The notes under the pieces: model-generated
Seen by the model: only the letters and a program-made list of their open reading frames with translations
Databases searched by the model: none
What the model was told of the DNA's origin: nothing
Assembly (NCBI GenBank): GCA_009782085.1
Contig: WQUN01000228.1
Location: 1-19,377, forward strand
DNA from: Bacillota bacterium
Lineage (GTDB): Bacteria; Bacillota; Clostridia; Lachnospirales; WQUN01
DNA: 19,377 nt
Direction of reading: 5' to 3'
Program-made: the position numbers and the translations under genes
In this document: positions 7,116-13,981 of the stretch, in pieces
How positions within the stretch are numbered: the first letter of the stretch is position 1
Layout: each line of letters begins with the position of its first letter

Positions 7116-7181
7116 TACCGGAGTGCGAAAACATTAGCCTCCTCTGTCTGCGTCGTCGGCATATGTTTTCTGCATCCGGTA
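7116..7181 (-). mobile_element. 66-bp MITE-like element, copy 2, flanked by TA
   Basis: This has the same 66-bp length, terminal repeats and orientation as the copy at 2688-2753, with only four differences, all in the central part (AGCC for AGCT, CTG for CTA, GTC for GCC, CAT for CAA). TA flanks both ends (7114-7115 and 7182-7183). It lies between the 3' end of the GH35 gene and the asnS promoter region. The near identity of the two copies argues for recent movement. Its hairpin could also end GH35 transcripts, but no U-tract follows. Confidence 0.82.
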
Positions 7182-7209
7182 TAATCCGCAACCCTTTTTT
7201 ATAAGTAAC

Positions 7210-9246
7210 TCAATCCACCGCAAACGTCCTGACTTCCATAGGCCCAAGCTCCGTTTCAAACCGCCTGCGCGAGCCCCCGTCCCCGGCTGCGACCTCTATG
7301 TCCGCCTTTATGCGCGCCGCGAACATGTTTATCGCGAACAGAAGCCGCCTGTCGCCGTCCGTCCGTATCACGCACCAGACATAGGGGTTGCCGCACCTGA
7401 CCCGCGGGCCGTTCAGGCCGAGCTCAGCCATCAAATGCCTGAACATCGCCAGATGGGCGCGCTTCGTGAGCTTCCAGTCCATCCCGAGCCATACGGCCGC
7501 CCCGCCGCCGGGGAATTCCTTTTTCCAGGCCGCCGTCCGGCCGGAAACCGCGTCCCGCGCCAGGACTTTCCCGCCGTTTTCCCCGCCGAGCCAGACGCCC
7601 TCCGATTGCAGGTTGCAAAGCTCGCCGGCGTAGCAAAACTCTGTCCGCCCCGCGGCCTTTTCGCAGCCGCCTCCCAGGAAATCCCTCAGGACGGCGCAGG
7701 GCTCGCCGTTTTCGCCGAGCTCCGGGATGACCGGCAAAATCAGCAGTTTCCCGCCGTTTTCCACGAGTTTTACCAGGCCGCGCTGGACTCTCTCCGGCAT
7801 GCGCCTCGACGCGCACACCACGAACGGCCTGTCGGTCCGGCCCGCAAAATCCGCCGAGAGGTCCACGGCTTCCGGCGTGTAGGACGCGCAGAACGACGTG
7901 AACAGCACGCCCTTTTTCAGCAGCTTCCACGCCCGGCTAAAGCCGAAATCGGTCTCTTTGAGAAGCTCCTTCTCGCGCTCGGGCAGCAGGTCGGGCTTTT
8001 CCCGCGGCTGTTCCCAATCCAGGGCCAGGTAATAGTCGCTCTCGTGCCACGCGGCCGCCAGCCAGGAGTTTTCGGCCAAAAACGCGCCGAATCCGCTAAG
8101 CGCGCCGTAAAGAGGGCGTATCTCGTTCTCCGGGCCTATGGGGGCGTTGTAGTCGTACAGGTCCCCGTCCCCGCCTATATGGGCGGGATTCCGCCCGCCG
8201 GTGAACACGTAGTAGTTGACGCCCTTCATGCCGTAGGCCAAGTGCGTCCGGTACCAGCAGGAGACGTCCTCCGGGGTGATCGGCGGCCAGTCGCACGGGC
8301 TTCCGGCCTGCATCTCGAAGGCCGCCGGGGGGTAACCCATCAGCCGGAGCTGCTCGTAGGCCAGAAAGGCGTCCGCGGCGAGCCGCGGGACGGGGTTTAT
8401 CTGCTCGAAGTCCATGCCGAGGTTGTAATAGGTGTCCACCCCGAGCAAAAAGCCCTTGCCGAGCCTTTCGGCCGTTTCCCTGAAATAAGGGATCATCCCC
8501 GGGTTCCCGCCGTTGTGGATCAGGTCGCAGGCGATCCCGCGCTCTCTCATCCAGCCCGCCAGAATGCCGCAGTATTCCGCGACGGTCCCGAAGTAGAAAT
8601 CCCTGTAAGGGGCGTTCGGACGCTTTTGGACGAATTCCGCCCAGCGCCCGGTTTCGCGCCCGTAGCCCATGGCCTCCGGGCTGTAGTCGAAGCTGCCGGC
8701 CCATTCGTGAATGCCGGTCAGCTCGTTGTCCAGCTGCGCGAAGGCCACCGCGCCGCCTTTGCTTACCATATGCCGGGCTATTACCGGCAGAACGGCGTCA
8801 AACCACGCCCTTGTCTTTTCCAGGAAGACGGGGTGCAGGTAGGAAACGGACATATGCGCGGCGATCGGGCTTCCGTCCTCCCTTTTCGCCAGGATTTCGG
8901 GGTATTTTTCAAACAGCCAGCCGGGAAGGCCGCAGTAGCGCATCTCCGAATACTGGTACGGGCCGGGCCGCACGATGACCGGAAGCCCCTTTTCCCGGCA
9001 GAGGGTCAGGAACCCGTCCAGATCGGTCTCCGGCGCGTCGGAGAAGCGGAAAACGCCTTCCTCCGGCTCGTGCAGGATCCACGGGACATAGGTCGCCGCG
9101 GCGTTCGCCCCAGCCGCCTTCAGCATGTCCAGCCGCCAGGCCCAGTCCTTTTTGGGGACGCGGAAATAGTGGAACTCGCCGGAGACGAGAAAACCGGGCT
9201 TCCCGTCGAAATAAAAGGATTTGTTGTCCCATGTGATTTTCCGCAT
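7210..9246 (-). CDS. GH35 beta-galactosidase, cytoplasmic
   Basis: A 678-residue glycoside hydrolase family 35 protein that would remove terminal beta-galactose. The N-terminal TIM barrel carries SGEFHYFRVPKKDWAWRLD (about 22-40), PGPYQYSEM and GLPGWL. QLDNE gives acid/base Glu at about 175, and the nucleophile candidate is Glu at about 311 in AAFEMQAG. The C-terminal half is a beta-sandwich region ending in a hormone-like VRTFAVD. There is no signal peptide, so it should act on imported oligosaccharide. The start at 9246 is set by GGAGG 6 nt upstream and by the conserved GH35 N-terminus; the longer frame to 9387 overlaps the fucosidase gene in another frame. It lies 35 nt after the GH29 gene, so it is the last gene of the fucose locus. 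Confidence 0.92.
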   Translation of the reverse strand: MRKITWDNKSFYFDGKPGFLVSGEFHYFRVPKKDWAWRLDMLKAAGANAAATYVPWILHEPEEGVFRFSDAPETDLDGFLTLCREKGLPVIVRPGPYQYSEMRYCGLPGWLFEKYPEILAKREDGSPIAAHMSVSYLHPVFLEKTRAWFDAVLPVIARHMVSKGGAVAFAQLDNELTGIHEWAGSFDYSPEAMGYGRETGRWAEFVQKRPNAPYRDFYFGTVAEYCGILAGWMRERGIACDLIHNGGNPGMIPYFRETAERLGKGFLLGVDTYYNLGMDFEQINPVPRLAADAFLAYEQLRLMGYPPAAFEMQAGSPCDWPPITPEDVSCWYRTHLAYGMKGVNYYVFTGGRNPAHIGGDGDLYDYNAPIGPENEIRPLYGALSGFGAFLAENSWLAAAWHESDYYLALDWEQPREKPDLLPEREKELLKETDFGFSRAWKLLKKGVLFTSFCASYTPEAVDLSADFAGRTDRPFVVCASRRMPERVQRGLVKLVENGGKLLILPVIPELGENGEPCAVLRDFLGGGCEKAAGRTEFCYAGELCNLQSEGVWLGGENGGKVLARDAVSGRTAAWKKEFPGGGAAVWLGMDWKLTKRAHLAMFRHLMAELGLNGPRVRCGNPYVWCVIRTDGDRRLLFAINMFAARIKADIEVAAGDGGSRRRFETELGPMEVRTFAVD

Positions 9247-9276
9247 ATCAAACCTCCGCCTATCAAACCTCCGCCT
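9247..9276 (-). repeat. Duplicated Shine-Dalgarno segment before GH35
   Basis: On the minus strand AGGCGGAGGTTTGAT occurs twice in direct tandem (9262-9276, then 9247-9261), so the GH35 gene has two identical GGAGG sites. Only the second is at working distance (6 nt) from the ATG at 9246. Confidence 0.85.
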
Positions 9277-9281
9277 ATTCC

Positions 9282-10790
9282 CTATTCCACCGTGACCTTT
9301 ACGCAAACCGGATACCCCGCCGCAAAGCCGCCGCTCTTCTTCAGCCCCGGCGCGATGACCGTCAGATGCTCCTTGCACCTGACCCACTCCATTTTCCCGT
9401 CAAAGCCCAGGATCCGCACGTTTTTGACGATCCCGTGGAACGCGCATTTCCACGGCTCGCTTCCGAGGGCCTTGATCCTTACGACCCCGTCCTCGGGCCA
9501 GGCCATCGCGAAAGCGTACACGCTCCCGTCTTTGTACGTGAACCGGAAATCCTCCGGCGTGTATCCCTTGCGCCGGGTATCCGTGAAATGCCCCTCCGGC
9601 GTCTCGGTCGGCCCCTCGCCGTATTTCTTCCAGTAGGTCGTCCCATAGACGCCCTCGCCGTTGATTTTTAGCCACTTGCCTATGGCGAGCAAGATGTTTT
9701 TATCCCCGTCCGGTATCATCCCGTCCGCCTTCGGGCCTATGTTCAGGAGCAAGGCCCCGTTCTTGCTGACAATGTCCACGAGGTCGCACACTATGTCCGC
9801 CGGCGCCTTGTAATCGTTGTTTTCGGTATAGCTCCATGAATTCCTGGCGACGGAGGTGTCGCACTGCCAGAAATCCGGCGACACCTGGGAAAGCTGGCCG
9901 CGCTCGATATCATTCACGGCCGTTCCGGGCGCGAAGGCGTCGTACTTGTAGTTGATCGCGACCTCCTCGCCCCACTCGCCGGCGCGGTTGTAGTAATAGG
10001 CCGCGAATTTCTTGAGGTACGGCTTCATCGGCTCGACCTGTATCCACCAGTCGAACCAGACGACCTTGGGCCTGTACTTGTCCGCGAGCTCGCAGGTGCG
10101 CGCCAGCCAGTCCTCCATGAAAAACGCGTCCGCCTCGACGTCAAGCTCGTTGTAGTCGCCGTTAAGGACCTGGACGGCGGGCCAGTAGAGCTCGCCGTAT
10201 TGGGGGTCAGCCACGTCGCTGTCAAAGTCCCTGCCCCAGGCCATGAAAAAGTAGTGCTCCACGCGGTGGGACGACGCCGCGAACACCATGCCGCGCGCCT
10301 CCACGGCCTTTTTCAGCTCCCCGACCACGTCCCGCCCTGGGCCCATCTTCGCCGCGCAGAAGCCGGACAGATCGCTGTCGTACATCTGGAAGCCGTCGTG
10401 GTGCTCCGCCACGGGCATGACGAACCGCGCCCCGGCCTCGGCGAAAAGCCGCGCCCACTCGTCCGGGTCGAATTTCTCCGCTTTGAACATCGGGATGAAA
10501 TCCTTGTAGCCGAAGTTCCTGTGCGGGCCGTATGTTTTGACGTGGTGCTCGAATTCGGGCGAGCCCTTTTTATACATCGTGTGCGGGTACCACTCGTTCC
10601 CGAAGGCAGGCACGCTGTACACGCCCCAGTGGATAAAGACGCCGAACTTGGCGTCCCGGTACCACCTGGGCACGCCGACCTTCGCCAGAGAGGCCCAGTC
10701 CGGCTTGAAACGGCCTTTGGAATTGACCTCGTCGATAAGGGCGAGGTAGGCCTTCACCTTGGATTTTTGATTTTCGGCCTGAACAGTCAT
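9282..10790 (-). CDS. GH29 alpha-L-fucosidase, cytoplasmic
   Basis: A 502-residue glycoside hydrolase family 29 retaining alpha-L-fucosidase, which releases L-fucose from glycan termini. The catalytic TIM barrel has WYRDAKFGVFIHWGVYSVPAF (about 43-63), EWYPHTMY, and FVMPVAEHHDGFQMYDS (about 123-139). VVWFDWWIQ supplies the nucleophile Asp at about 247. NGALLLNIGPKADGMIP is the usual late-barrel GH29 motif, and the last 100 residues form the C-terminal beta-sandwich. There is no signal peptide. The ATG at 10790 follows GGGAG by about 8 nt. The gene lies between the DUF3021 gene and GH35 on the same strand. The 74-nt upstream gap shows no convincing promoter, so it may be read with the genes before it. 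Confidence 0.95.
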   Translation of the reverse strand: MTVQAENQKSKVKAYLALIDEVNSKGRFKPDWASLAKVGVPRWYRDAKFGVFIHWGVYSVPAFGNEWYPHTMYKKGSPEFEHHVKTYGPHRNFGYKDFIPMFKAEKFDPDEWARLFAEAGARFVMPVAEHHDGFQMYDSDLSGFCAAKMGPGRDVVGELKKAVEARGMVFAASSHRVEHYFFMAWGRDFDSDVADPQYGELYWPAVQVLNGDYNELDVEADAFFMEDWLARTCELADKYRPKVVWFDWWIQVEPMKPYLKKFAAYYYNRAGEWGEEVAINYKYDAFAPGTAVNDIERGQLSQVSPDFWQCDTSVARNSWSYTENNDYKAPADIVCDLVDIVSKNGALLLNIGPKADGMIPDGDKNILLAIGKWLKINGEGVYGTTYWKKYGEGPTETPEGHFTDTRRKGYTPEDFRFTYKDGSVYAFAMAWPEDGVVRIKALGSEPWKCAFHGIVKNVRILGFDGKMEWVRCKEHLTVIAPGLKKSGGFAAGYPVCVKVTVE

Positions 10791-10864
10791 GGTTGCGCTC
10801 CCTTTAGAGTTCCTTTTGTTGTGCGATTTGTATGTTCATGCATTTGTCGTGGGATTTTTTTGAT

Positions 10865-11320
10865 TTAGCCGTCGCTTTTTAATCTTTTGTTTATGTTCTT
10901 GATCCTGTTTTTCCACAGGCGGTACTGGATACCCCATATTATTACAAAAATAATGACAAAGAAGCCGAAATACCAGAGAAATCCTGTGATTGACCGCTCC
11001 ATCCAATGTGTGAAAAACGCGATAGGGAACATCACAACCGACAAAATCGCAAAACTTATGCCCGTTTGTTTTGCGATGCCCCATTTTTCATTCCGCCATA
11101 TCATGGGAGCCACCGCATAGGACGCGCCCAAAACGCCGCTCATTGCCGCCTGAAAACAGACCGCTCCGATTTCGCTGCCAAACTCGGCTGTCAGCTCCGG
11201 CGAACAGGGGAAATACTTGCCGTCCCGGTTGATGAGCGATGCCGCGATCGTTATCGCGTAACCTATGAACACTCCCAGAGGAAAACCGTAGACGCCGCGA
11301 AGCACAGCCTGCCTTTTCAT
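10865..11320 (-). CDS. DUF3021 family membrane protein
   Basis: A 151-residue protein with four hydrophobic segments, at about residues 8-27 (GVYGFPLGVFIGYAITIAAS), 51-72 (a Gly/Ala-rich SGVLGASYAVAPMIW), 80-102 (AKQTGISFAILSVVMFPIAF) and 112-135 (GFLWYFGFFVIIFVIIWG). A basic C-terminal tail follows (RLWKNRIKNINKRLK). This matches DUF3021, a family often encoded next to LytTR regulators in Firmicutes. The start at 11320 is supported by GAGGTGA 5 nt upstream; that site overlaps the stop of the LytTR gene, so translation is probably coupled. The longer reading frame to 11437 only overlaps the regulator. By analogy with other LytTR/membrane-protein pairs it may sense a signal or hold back the regulator; no residue here proves this. 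Confidence 0.85.
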   Translation of the reverse strand: MKRQAVLRGVYGFPLGVFIGYAITIAASLINRDGKYFPCSPELTAEFGSEIGAVCFQAAMSGVLGASYAVAPMIWRNEKWGIAKQTGISFAILSVVMFPIAFFTHWMERSITGFLWYFGFFVIIFVIIWGIQYRLWKNRIKNINKRLKSDG

Positions 11321-11330
11321 TCCCGTCACC

Positions 11331-11771
11331 TCATAAACCCAATACTTGCTTGATTTTGGGAACATAACGCCGGGAAACATAAGATTGGGTCTTGTTTTGA
11401 AACCGGACGCAGATTGTGCCCGAAAAGCCCAAATCAAAATCCCGCACCTTTTTCAGATTGATGATTTCCGAGTTGGATATGCGCACAAACTTCTGTGAGC
11501 GCAGACGTTCCTCGACCTCGTAGAGGCGCAGGCGCAATCTGTATTCGCCGTCTTCGGATATAGCGTATACCTTTTGGTCCGCGGCATAGATCCGCAGTAT
11601 ATTATCCGGGTCAAGAACAAATACGCTGTCGTCTTTGAACCCTGCCAAAACCGAAACGTCTTGTTCCGAAACCTTTCTGACAAACTCGTTTATTTCGTCA
11701 GTTATCCTGTTTGTTATGATTAACACCTTGGGTTCGGCACAATCCTCGTCTATCTTTATTTCTATCAGCAT
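11331..11771 (-). CDS. LytTR-type DNA-binding regulator
   Basis: A 146-residue transcription regulator. Residues 1-45 form a short N-terminal region. The LytTR domain fills the rest: DDSVFVLDPDNILRIYAADQKVYA, then YRLRLRLYEVEERL, FVRISNSEIINLKKV (the DNA-contact strand), and YVSRRYVPKIKQVLG at the end. There is no receiver domain, so it is the stand-alone type usually paired with a DUF3021 or DUF2154-like membrane protein. The ATG at 11771 follows GGAGG by 7 nt. GC content by eye is near one half, clearly below the flanking aldolase gene (well above 60 percent), which suggests the pair came in separately. It probably regulates its own pair; control of the fucose genes is possible but unproven. 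Confidence 0.9.
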   Translation of the reverse strand: MLIEIKIDEDCAEPKVLIITNRITDEINEFVRKVSEQDVSVLAGFKDDSVFVLDPDNILRIYAADQKVYAISEDGEYRLRLRLYEVEERLRSQKFVRISNSEIINLKKVRDFDLGFSGTICVRFQNKTQSYVSRRYVPKIKQVLGL

Positions 11772-11790
11772 TATGTCACCTCCAATCCCG

Positions 11791-11847
11791 CTGTGCCACA
11801 GTTATAGAAGAAACAAAAACCGGTTTCCACTGTTTTTCCATAAGTGG
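11791..11847 (-). promoter_or_regulatory. LytTR-gene promoter region with candidate operators
   Basis: On the minus strand a TATAAC -10 (11801-11806) has only a weak TGGAAA at -35 spacing (11824-11829), as expected of an activated promoter. CCACT and AGTGG arms (11827-11831 and 11843-11847, 11 nt apart) overlap the -35 position. A perfect CTGTG-C-CACAG palindrome (11791-11801) sits around the expected start site. Either could be a binding site for the regulator; I cannot match them firmly to the LytTR consensus. The rest of the gap to 11924 shows nothing else. Confidence 0.4.
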
Positions 11848-11924
11848 TCTTTTTAGAGATATGGGTGGCATTCATCACACTTTTCATAGCAAGCTCCGCG
11901 GTTCTTTATGCGTTTATCCCTGTC

Positions 11925-12773
11925 CTACGCCTTTCCCTCTGCCCCGCAGACCGCGATGACCGCCTTCGCCGCCTCATAAACCCTCCGCCGCCCCTCTTTC
12001 AGGTAGACCTTCGGGTCGAAGGCGTCCGGGTGTTCCGCCAGCGCCGCCCTCACGCCGTCGGTGAACGCTATCCGAAGCTCCGTGGCGTAGTTGACCTTGC
12101 ATATGCCGCGCCGGATGCATTCGCGCACGTCCGCGTCCGGCACCCCCGACGTCCCGTGCAGGACCAGCGGGTTGGATATCTTCCGGGCGACGGCGCTGAT
12201 CCGCTCCATGTCCAGCGCGGGCTTCCCTTTGTACACGCCGTGGGACGTGCCTATGCCAATGGCCAGCGAGAAAACGCCGGTCTCCCGCGCGAACTCCGCC
12301 GCCTCGTCCGGGTCGGTGAGCGCCGGGCCGGACGATTCCGCGTCGTCCTCTTTGCCGCCGACCTTGCCCAGCTCGCCCTCCGCGGGCAGACCGACGGCCG
12401 CCGCCATTTCGGCGACGCCGCGCGTCAGGGCGACGTTGTCGGCGAAGGCCAGGCGCGACCCGTCGATCATTACCGACGTATACCCCGCCCTGACGGCCCG
12501 CACGGCCAGCGCGAAACTCTCCCCGTGGTCGAGGTGCAAAGCCGCGGGTATCGCGGCGTCCGAGGCGAGGGCCCCGGCGATCGCCGCGTAGAGCCCGGCG
12601 CCGCCGTACCTAAGCGTCGAGGAGGTGGTCTGCAAAATGACCGGCGCGCGCATCTCCTCCGCGGCCTGCATGACGGCCTGGGCCATCTCCATGTTCTCCG
12701 CGTTGAACGCCGGCGCCGCGTAGCCGCCCGCCTGGGCGCGTAAAATCATCTCTCTGGGTGATACTAAAGGCAT
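11925..12773 (-). CDS. Class II ketose-bisphosphate aldolase (GatY/KbaY/FbaA-like)
   Basis: A 282-residue zinc-dependent class II aldolase of the fructose/tagatose-bisphosphate type, which cleaves a ketose 1,6-bisphosphate to DHAP and glyceraldehyde 3-phosphate. Visible motifs are PAFNAENMEM (about 21-30) and LHLDHGES, with catalytic Asp82 and zinc ligand His83. GELGKVGGKEDD is near 133-144, GTSHGVYKG has zinc ligand His178, and VLHGTSGVPD has zinc ligand His206. The length is typical. It is not the FucA-type fuculose-phosphate aldolase, which is an unrelated class II family of about 215 residues. The start has GGAGG 8 nt upstream. It lies after fucU across a heptamer array. A tagatose-type role would fit galactose use beside GH35, but substrate choice cannot be read reliably. 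Confidence 0.9.
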   Translation of the reverse strand: MPLVSPREMILRAQAGGYAAPAFNAENMEMAQAVMQAAEEMRAPVILQTTSSTLRYGGAGLYAAIAGALASDAAIPAALHLDHGESFALAVRAVRAGYTSVMIDGSRLAFADNVALTRGVAEMAAAVGLPAEGELGKVGGKEDDAESSGPALTDPDEAAEFARETGVFSLAIGIGTSHGVYKGKPALDMERISAVARKISNPLVLHGTSGVPDADVRECIRRGICKVNYATELRIAFTDGVRAALAEHPDAFDPKVYLKEGRRRVYEAAKAVIAVCGAEGKA

Positions 12774-12805
12774 TTCCCGCGCCTCCGCCCCTCCGACATC
12801 TTTTT

Positions 12806-12895
12806 CCCAGTCTCCAGCTTCCAGCTTCCAGTCTCTAGTTTCCAGTATCCAGCTTCCAGTCTCTAGTTTCCAGTCTCCAGTTTCCAGTATCTAGC
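12806..12895. repeat. Degenerate heptamer tandem array (TCCAGTN)
   Basis: About thirteen 7-nt units of the form TCCAGTT/TCCAGTC/TCCAGCT/TCTAGTT run without a break through the 117-nt gap between fucU and the aldolase gene. Three or more unit types alternate (TCTAGTTTCCAGT recurs). Similar CTGGAAACTGGAGACT-type arrays are seen in many unrelated bacteria. Its last unit touches the fucU stop codon, so the fucU mRNA 3' side is made of the repeat. Confidence 0.85.
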
Positions 12896-13328
12896 AAACC
12901 ACGCCCTTTTGCAGCATTATGTTGGCGTACAGGGCCTTCTCGCCCGTCGCGACGACGGCGTAGGCCTCCTTCGCCTCGGCGTAGAACTCGAAGCGGCCGA
13001 TATGCCTGACCGCGTCCTTCCCGCGCCAGCCGGCCTTTTCCAGTATGCCGTAGTATTTCTCCCAGATAGGCGTCTCGACCGGGTCGCCCGGCACGACGGC
13101 CATAAGCGTCGCCGGCTTCTCCGCGTATGCGTCGAGCGGGAACAGCGTCAGCACGGCCTCCAGAAGCTCCGGAACGCCGTGGCCGTCGCAACGGACGACG
13201 GCGCCGCTTTTACCGACGCTCTCCGAGGGGAAATTCCCGTCGGCTATGACGATTTTGTCCCCGTGCCCCATCTCGCAGAGGATCTTCAACAGTTCCGGGG
13301 AGAGGATCGGGGGGATGTTTTTGAGCAT
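12891..13328 (-). CDS. fucU: L-fucose mutarotase (RbsD/FucU family)
   Basis: A 145-residue cytoplasmic mutarotase that interconverts the alpha and beta anomers of L-fucose, supplying the form used by the isomerase. The N-terminus (MLKNIPPILSPELLKILCEM) and GHGDKIVIADGNFPSES carry the family's catalytic His (about 22) and Asp (about 30). The C-terminus has FYAEAKEAYAVVATGE and YANIMLQKGVV, typical of FucU rather than RbsD. The length is normal. The ATG at 13328 follows AAAGGAGA by 8 nt. It is the first gene of the fucose locus, yet its ribosome binding site lies immediately after the tRNA-Asp terminator, leaving no room for its own promoter there. Confidence 0.93.
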   Translation of the reverse strand: MLKNIPPILSPELLKILCEMGHGDKIVIADGNFPSESVGKSGAVVRCDGHGVPELLEAVLTLFPLDAYAEKPATLMAVVPGDPVETPIWEKYYGILEKAGWRGKDAVRHIGRFEFYAEAKEAYAVVATGEKALYANIMLQKGVVC

Positions 13329-13344
13329 GGCGCGATCTCCTTTG

Positions 13345-13381
13345 CGTAAAAAATAATCAGGGCTTTCGCGAAAGCCCTGAT
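13345..13381 (-). terminator. Intrinsic terminator of the tRNA-Asp gene
   Basis: On the minus strand ATCAGGGCTTTC/GAAAGCCCTGAT form a perfect 12-bp stem closed by a GC-rich apex, followed by TATTTTTT. It starts 6 nt after the tRNA 3' end. The U-tract ends just before the fucU ribosome binding site. Confidence 0.92.
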
Positions 13382-13387
13382 CCCAAG

Positions 13388-13461
<74 letters not shown>

Positions 13462-13542
13462 AAAATAAAACGTCCGATTTCGGCACACATGCGCGGCAAA
13501 CTTAATAAGCTGGAATACGAGCCACGCGTCCGCATGGTATAC

Positions 13543-13571
13543 AGTATAAATTATTTGTCCGTGTCTGTCAA
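13543..13571 (-). promoter_or_regulatory. Promoter of tRNA-Asp
   Basis: On the minus strand a perfect TTGACA (13566-13571) and TATACT (13543-13548) are separated by 17 nt. Transcription would start about 75 nt before the mature tRNA 5' end. It is divergent from the dapA promoter, with the two -35 boxes only 15 nt apart. Confidence 0.9.
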
Positions 13572-13586
13572 CAGAATTTTCGGTGA

Positions 13587-13615
13587 TTGACAAGTCCCGT
13601 ATCAGGCGGTATAAT
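13587..13615 (+). promoter_or_regulatory. Consensus sigma-A promoter of the dapA-dapB operon
   Basis: TTGACA (13587-13592), a 17-nt spacer and TATAAT (13610-13615): both hexamers are exact consensus. The predicted start near 13622 coincides with the first base of the lysine riboswitch P1 helix. Confidence 0.95.
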
Positions 13616-13622
13616 GCCCCTT

Positions 13623-13909
13623 GAGAATAGAGGCGCGGTTTTCATGAGTATCTGCCCGACGCGGAAGGCGCGGTTGACGGCAGCAGAAATGGAACGCCGC
13701 CGAAGGCCGACGACGCCGATCCGCCGCCGGTCTGGGCGCGAGGGTGAAAAGCCCCGCGTCTGTCATCAAAACGGCTGTACCGGATGCTGAAAACATTTAC
13801 CGACGTCAAGCCGATTCGACAAACGCTTCTGCGGCGAATCGGCAACGGATGAAGTTGATGTTTTCGCATTCCGGCTTATAGGCCATGACTTTGATGGAGC
13901 GCTAGTCTC
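13623..13909 (+). promoter_or_regulatory. Lysine riboswitch (L-box), with an insertion in P5
   Basis: Conserved L-box core blocks occur in order. The 5' strand GAGAATAGAGGCGCGG is at 13623, then TTCATGAGTATCTGCC, GCCGCCGAAGG near 13706, GGTCTGGGCGCG near 13731, CTGTCA near 13760 and GGAGCGCTAGTCTC at 13896-13909. P1 forms between GAGAATAG and CTAGTCTC with one mismatch. These match the B. subtilis lysC leader pattern AGAGGTGC/AAGAGTATGCC/GCCGAAG/GGCTGTCA/GGAGGGCTATC. P5 is ATCAAA (13765-13770) with TTTGAT (13890-13895). Its loop, only a few nucleotides in the lysC leader, here holds over 100 nt, most of it a repeat-family element. Lysine binding would be expected to favour the terminator at 13945, turning down dapA and dapB. 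Confidence 0.95.
13778..13876 (+). mobile_element. Diverged, longer member of the TACCGG element family, inside the riboswitch
   Basis: The left end TACCGGATGCTGAAAACATT and the right end GATGTTTTCGCATTCCGG match the terminal repeats of the two 66-bp copies, in opposite orientation. The centre is longer and carries its own stem GCCGATTCG/CGAATCGGC. The flanking TA pair is not preserved on the left, so this is an older or decayed insertion. As RNA it would extend P5 into a long hairpin. Confidence 0.82.
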
Positions 13910-13944
13910 GACGGGCAGGAGTTCGCACAGGAATTCCGCGTGTC

Positions 13945-13979
13945 GCCGGCGTTTTCATAAGCGCCGGTTTTTTGTTTTT
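13945..13979 (+). terminator. Intrinsic terminator of the lysine riboswitch
   Basis: CCGGCG (13946-13951) pairs with CGCCGG (13962-13967) across a 10-nt loop, followed by TTTTTTGTTTTT. Between P1 and this stem a second strong hairpin (13910-13945; GACGGGC with GCGTGTC and GGAGTTC with GAATTCC) can form. I could not trace a clear mutually exclusive antiterminator by eye. Confidence 0.85.
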
Positions 13980-13981
13980 CG

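Noticed and set aside
7435..9636. 733-residue plus-strand frame opposite the GH35 gene
   Set aside because: Despite its length, it is the antisense of a GC-rich gene; it lacks motifs and also crosses the GH29/GH35 junction.
12835..13191. 118-residue minus-strand frame ending in WRLETRDWKLDTGN
   Set aside because: The tail is the heptamer array read as protein and the rest overlaps fucU in another frame.
13587..13790. 67-residue plus-strand reading frame starting near the dapA promoter
   Set aside because: It starts at the -35 box, runs through the -10 box and the lysine riboswitch core, and is Arg-rich low-complexity. The RNA structure explains the conservation.
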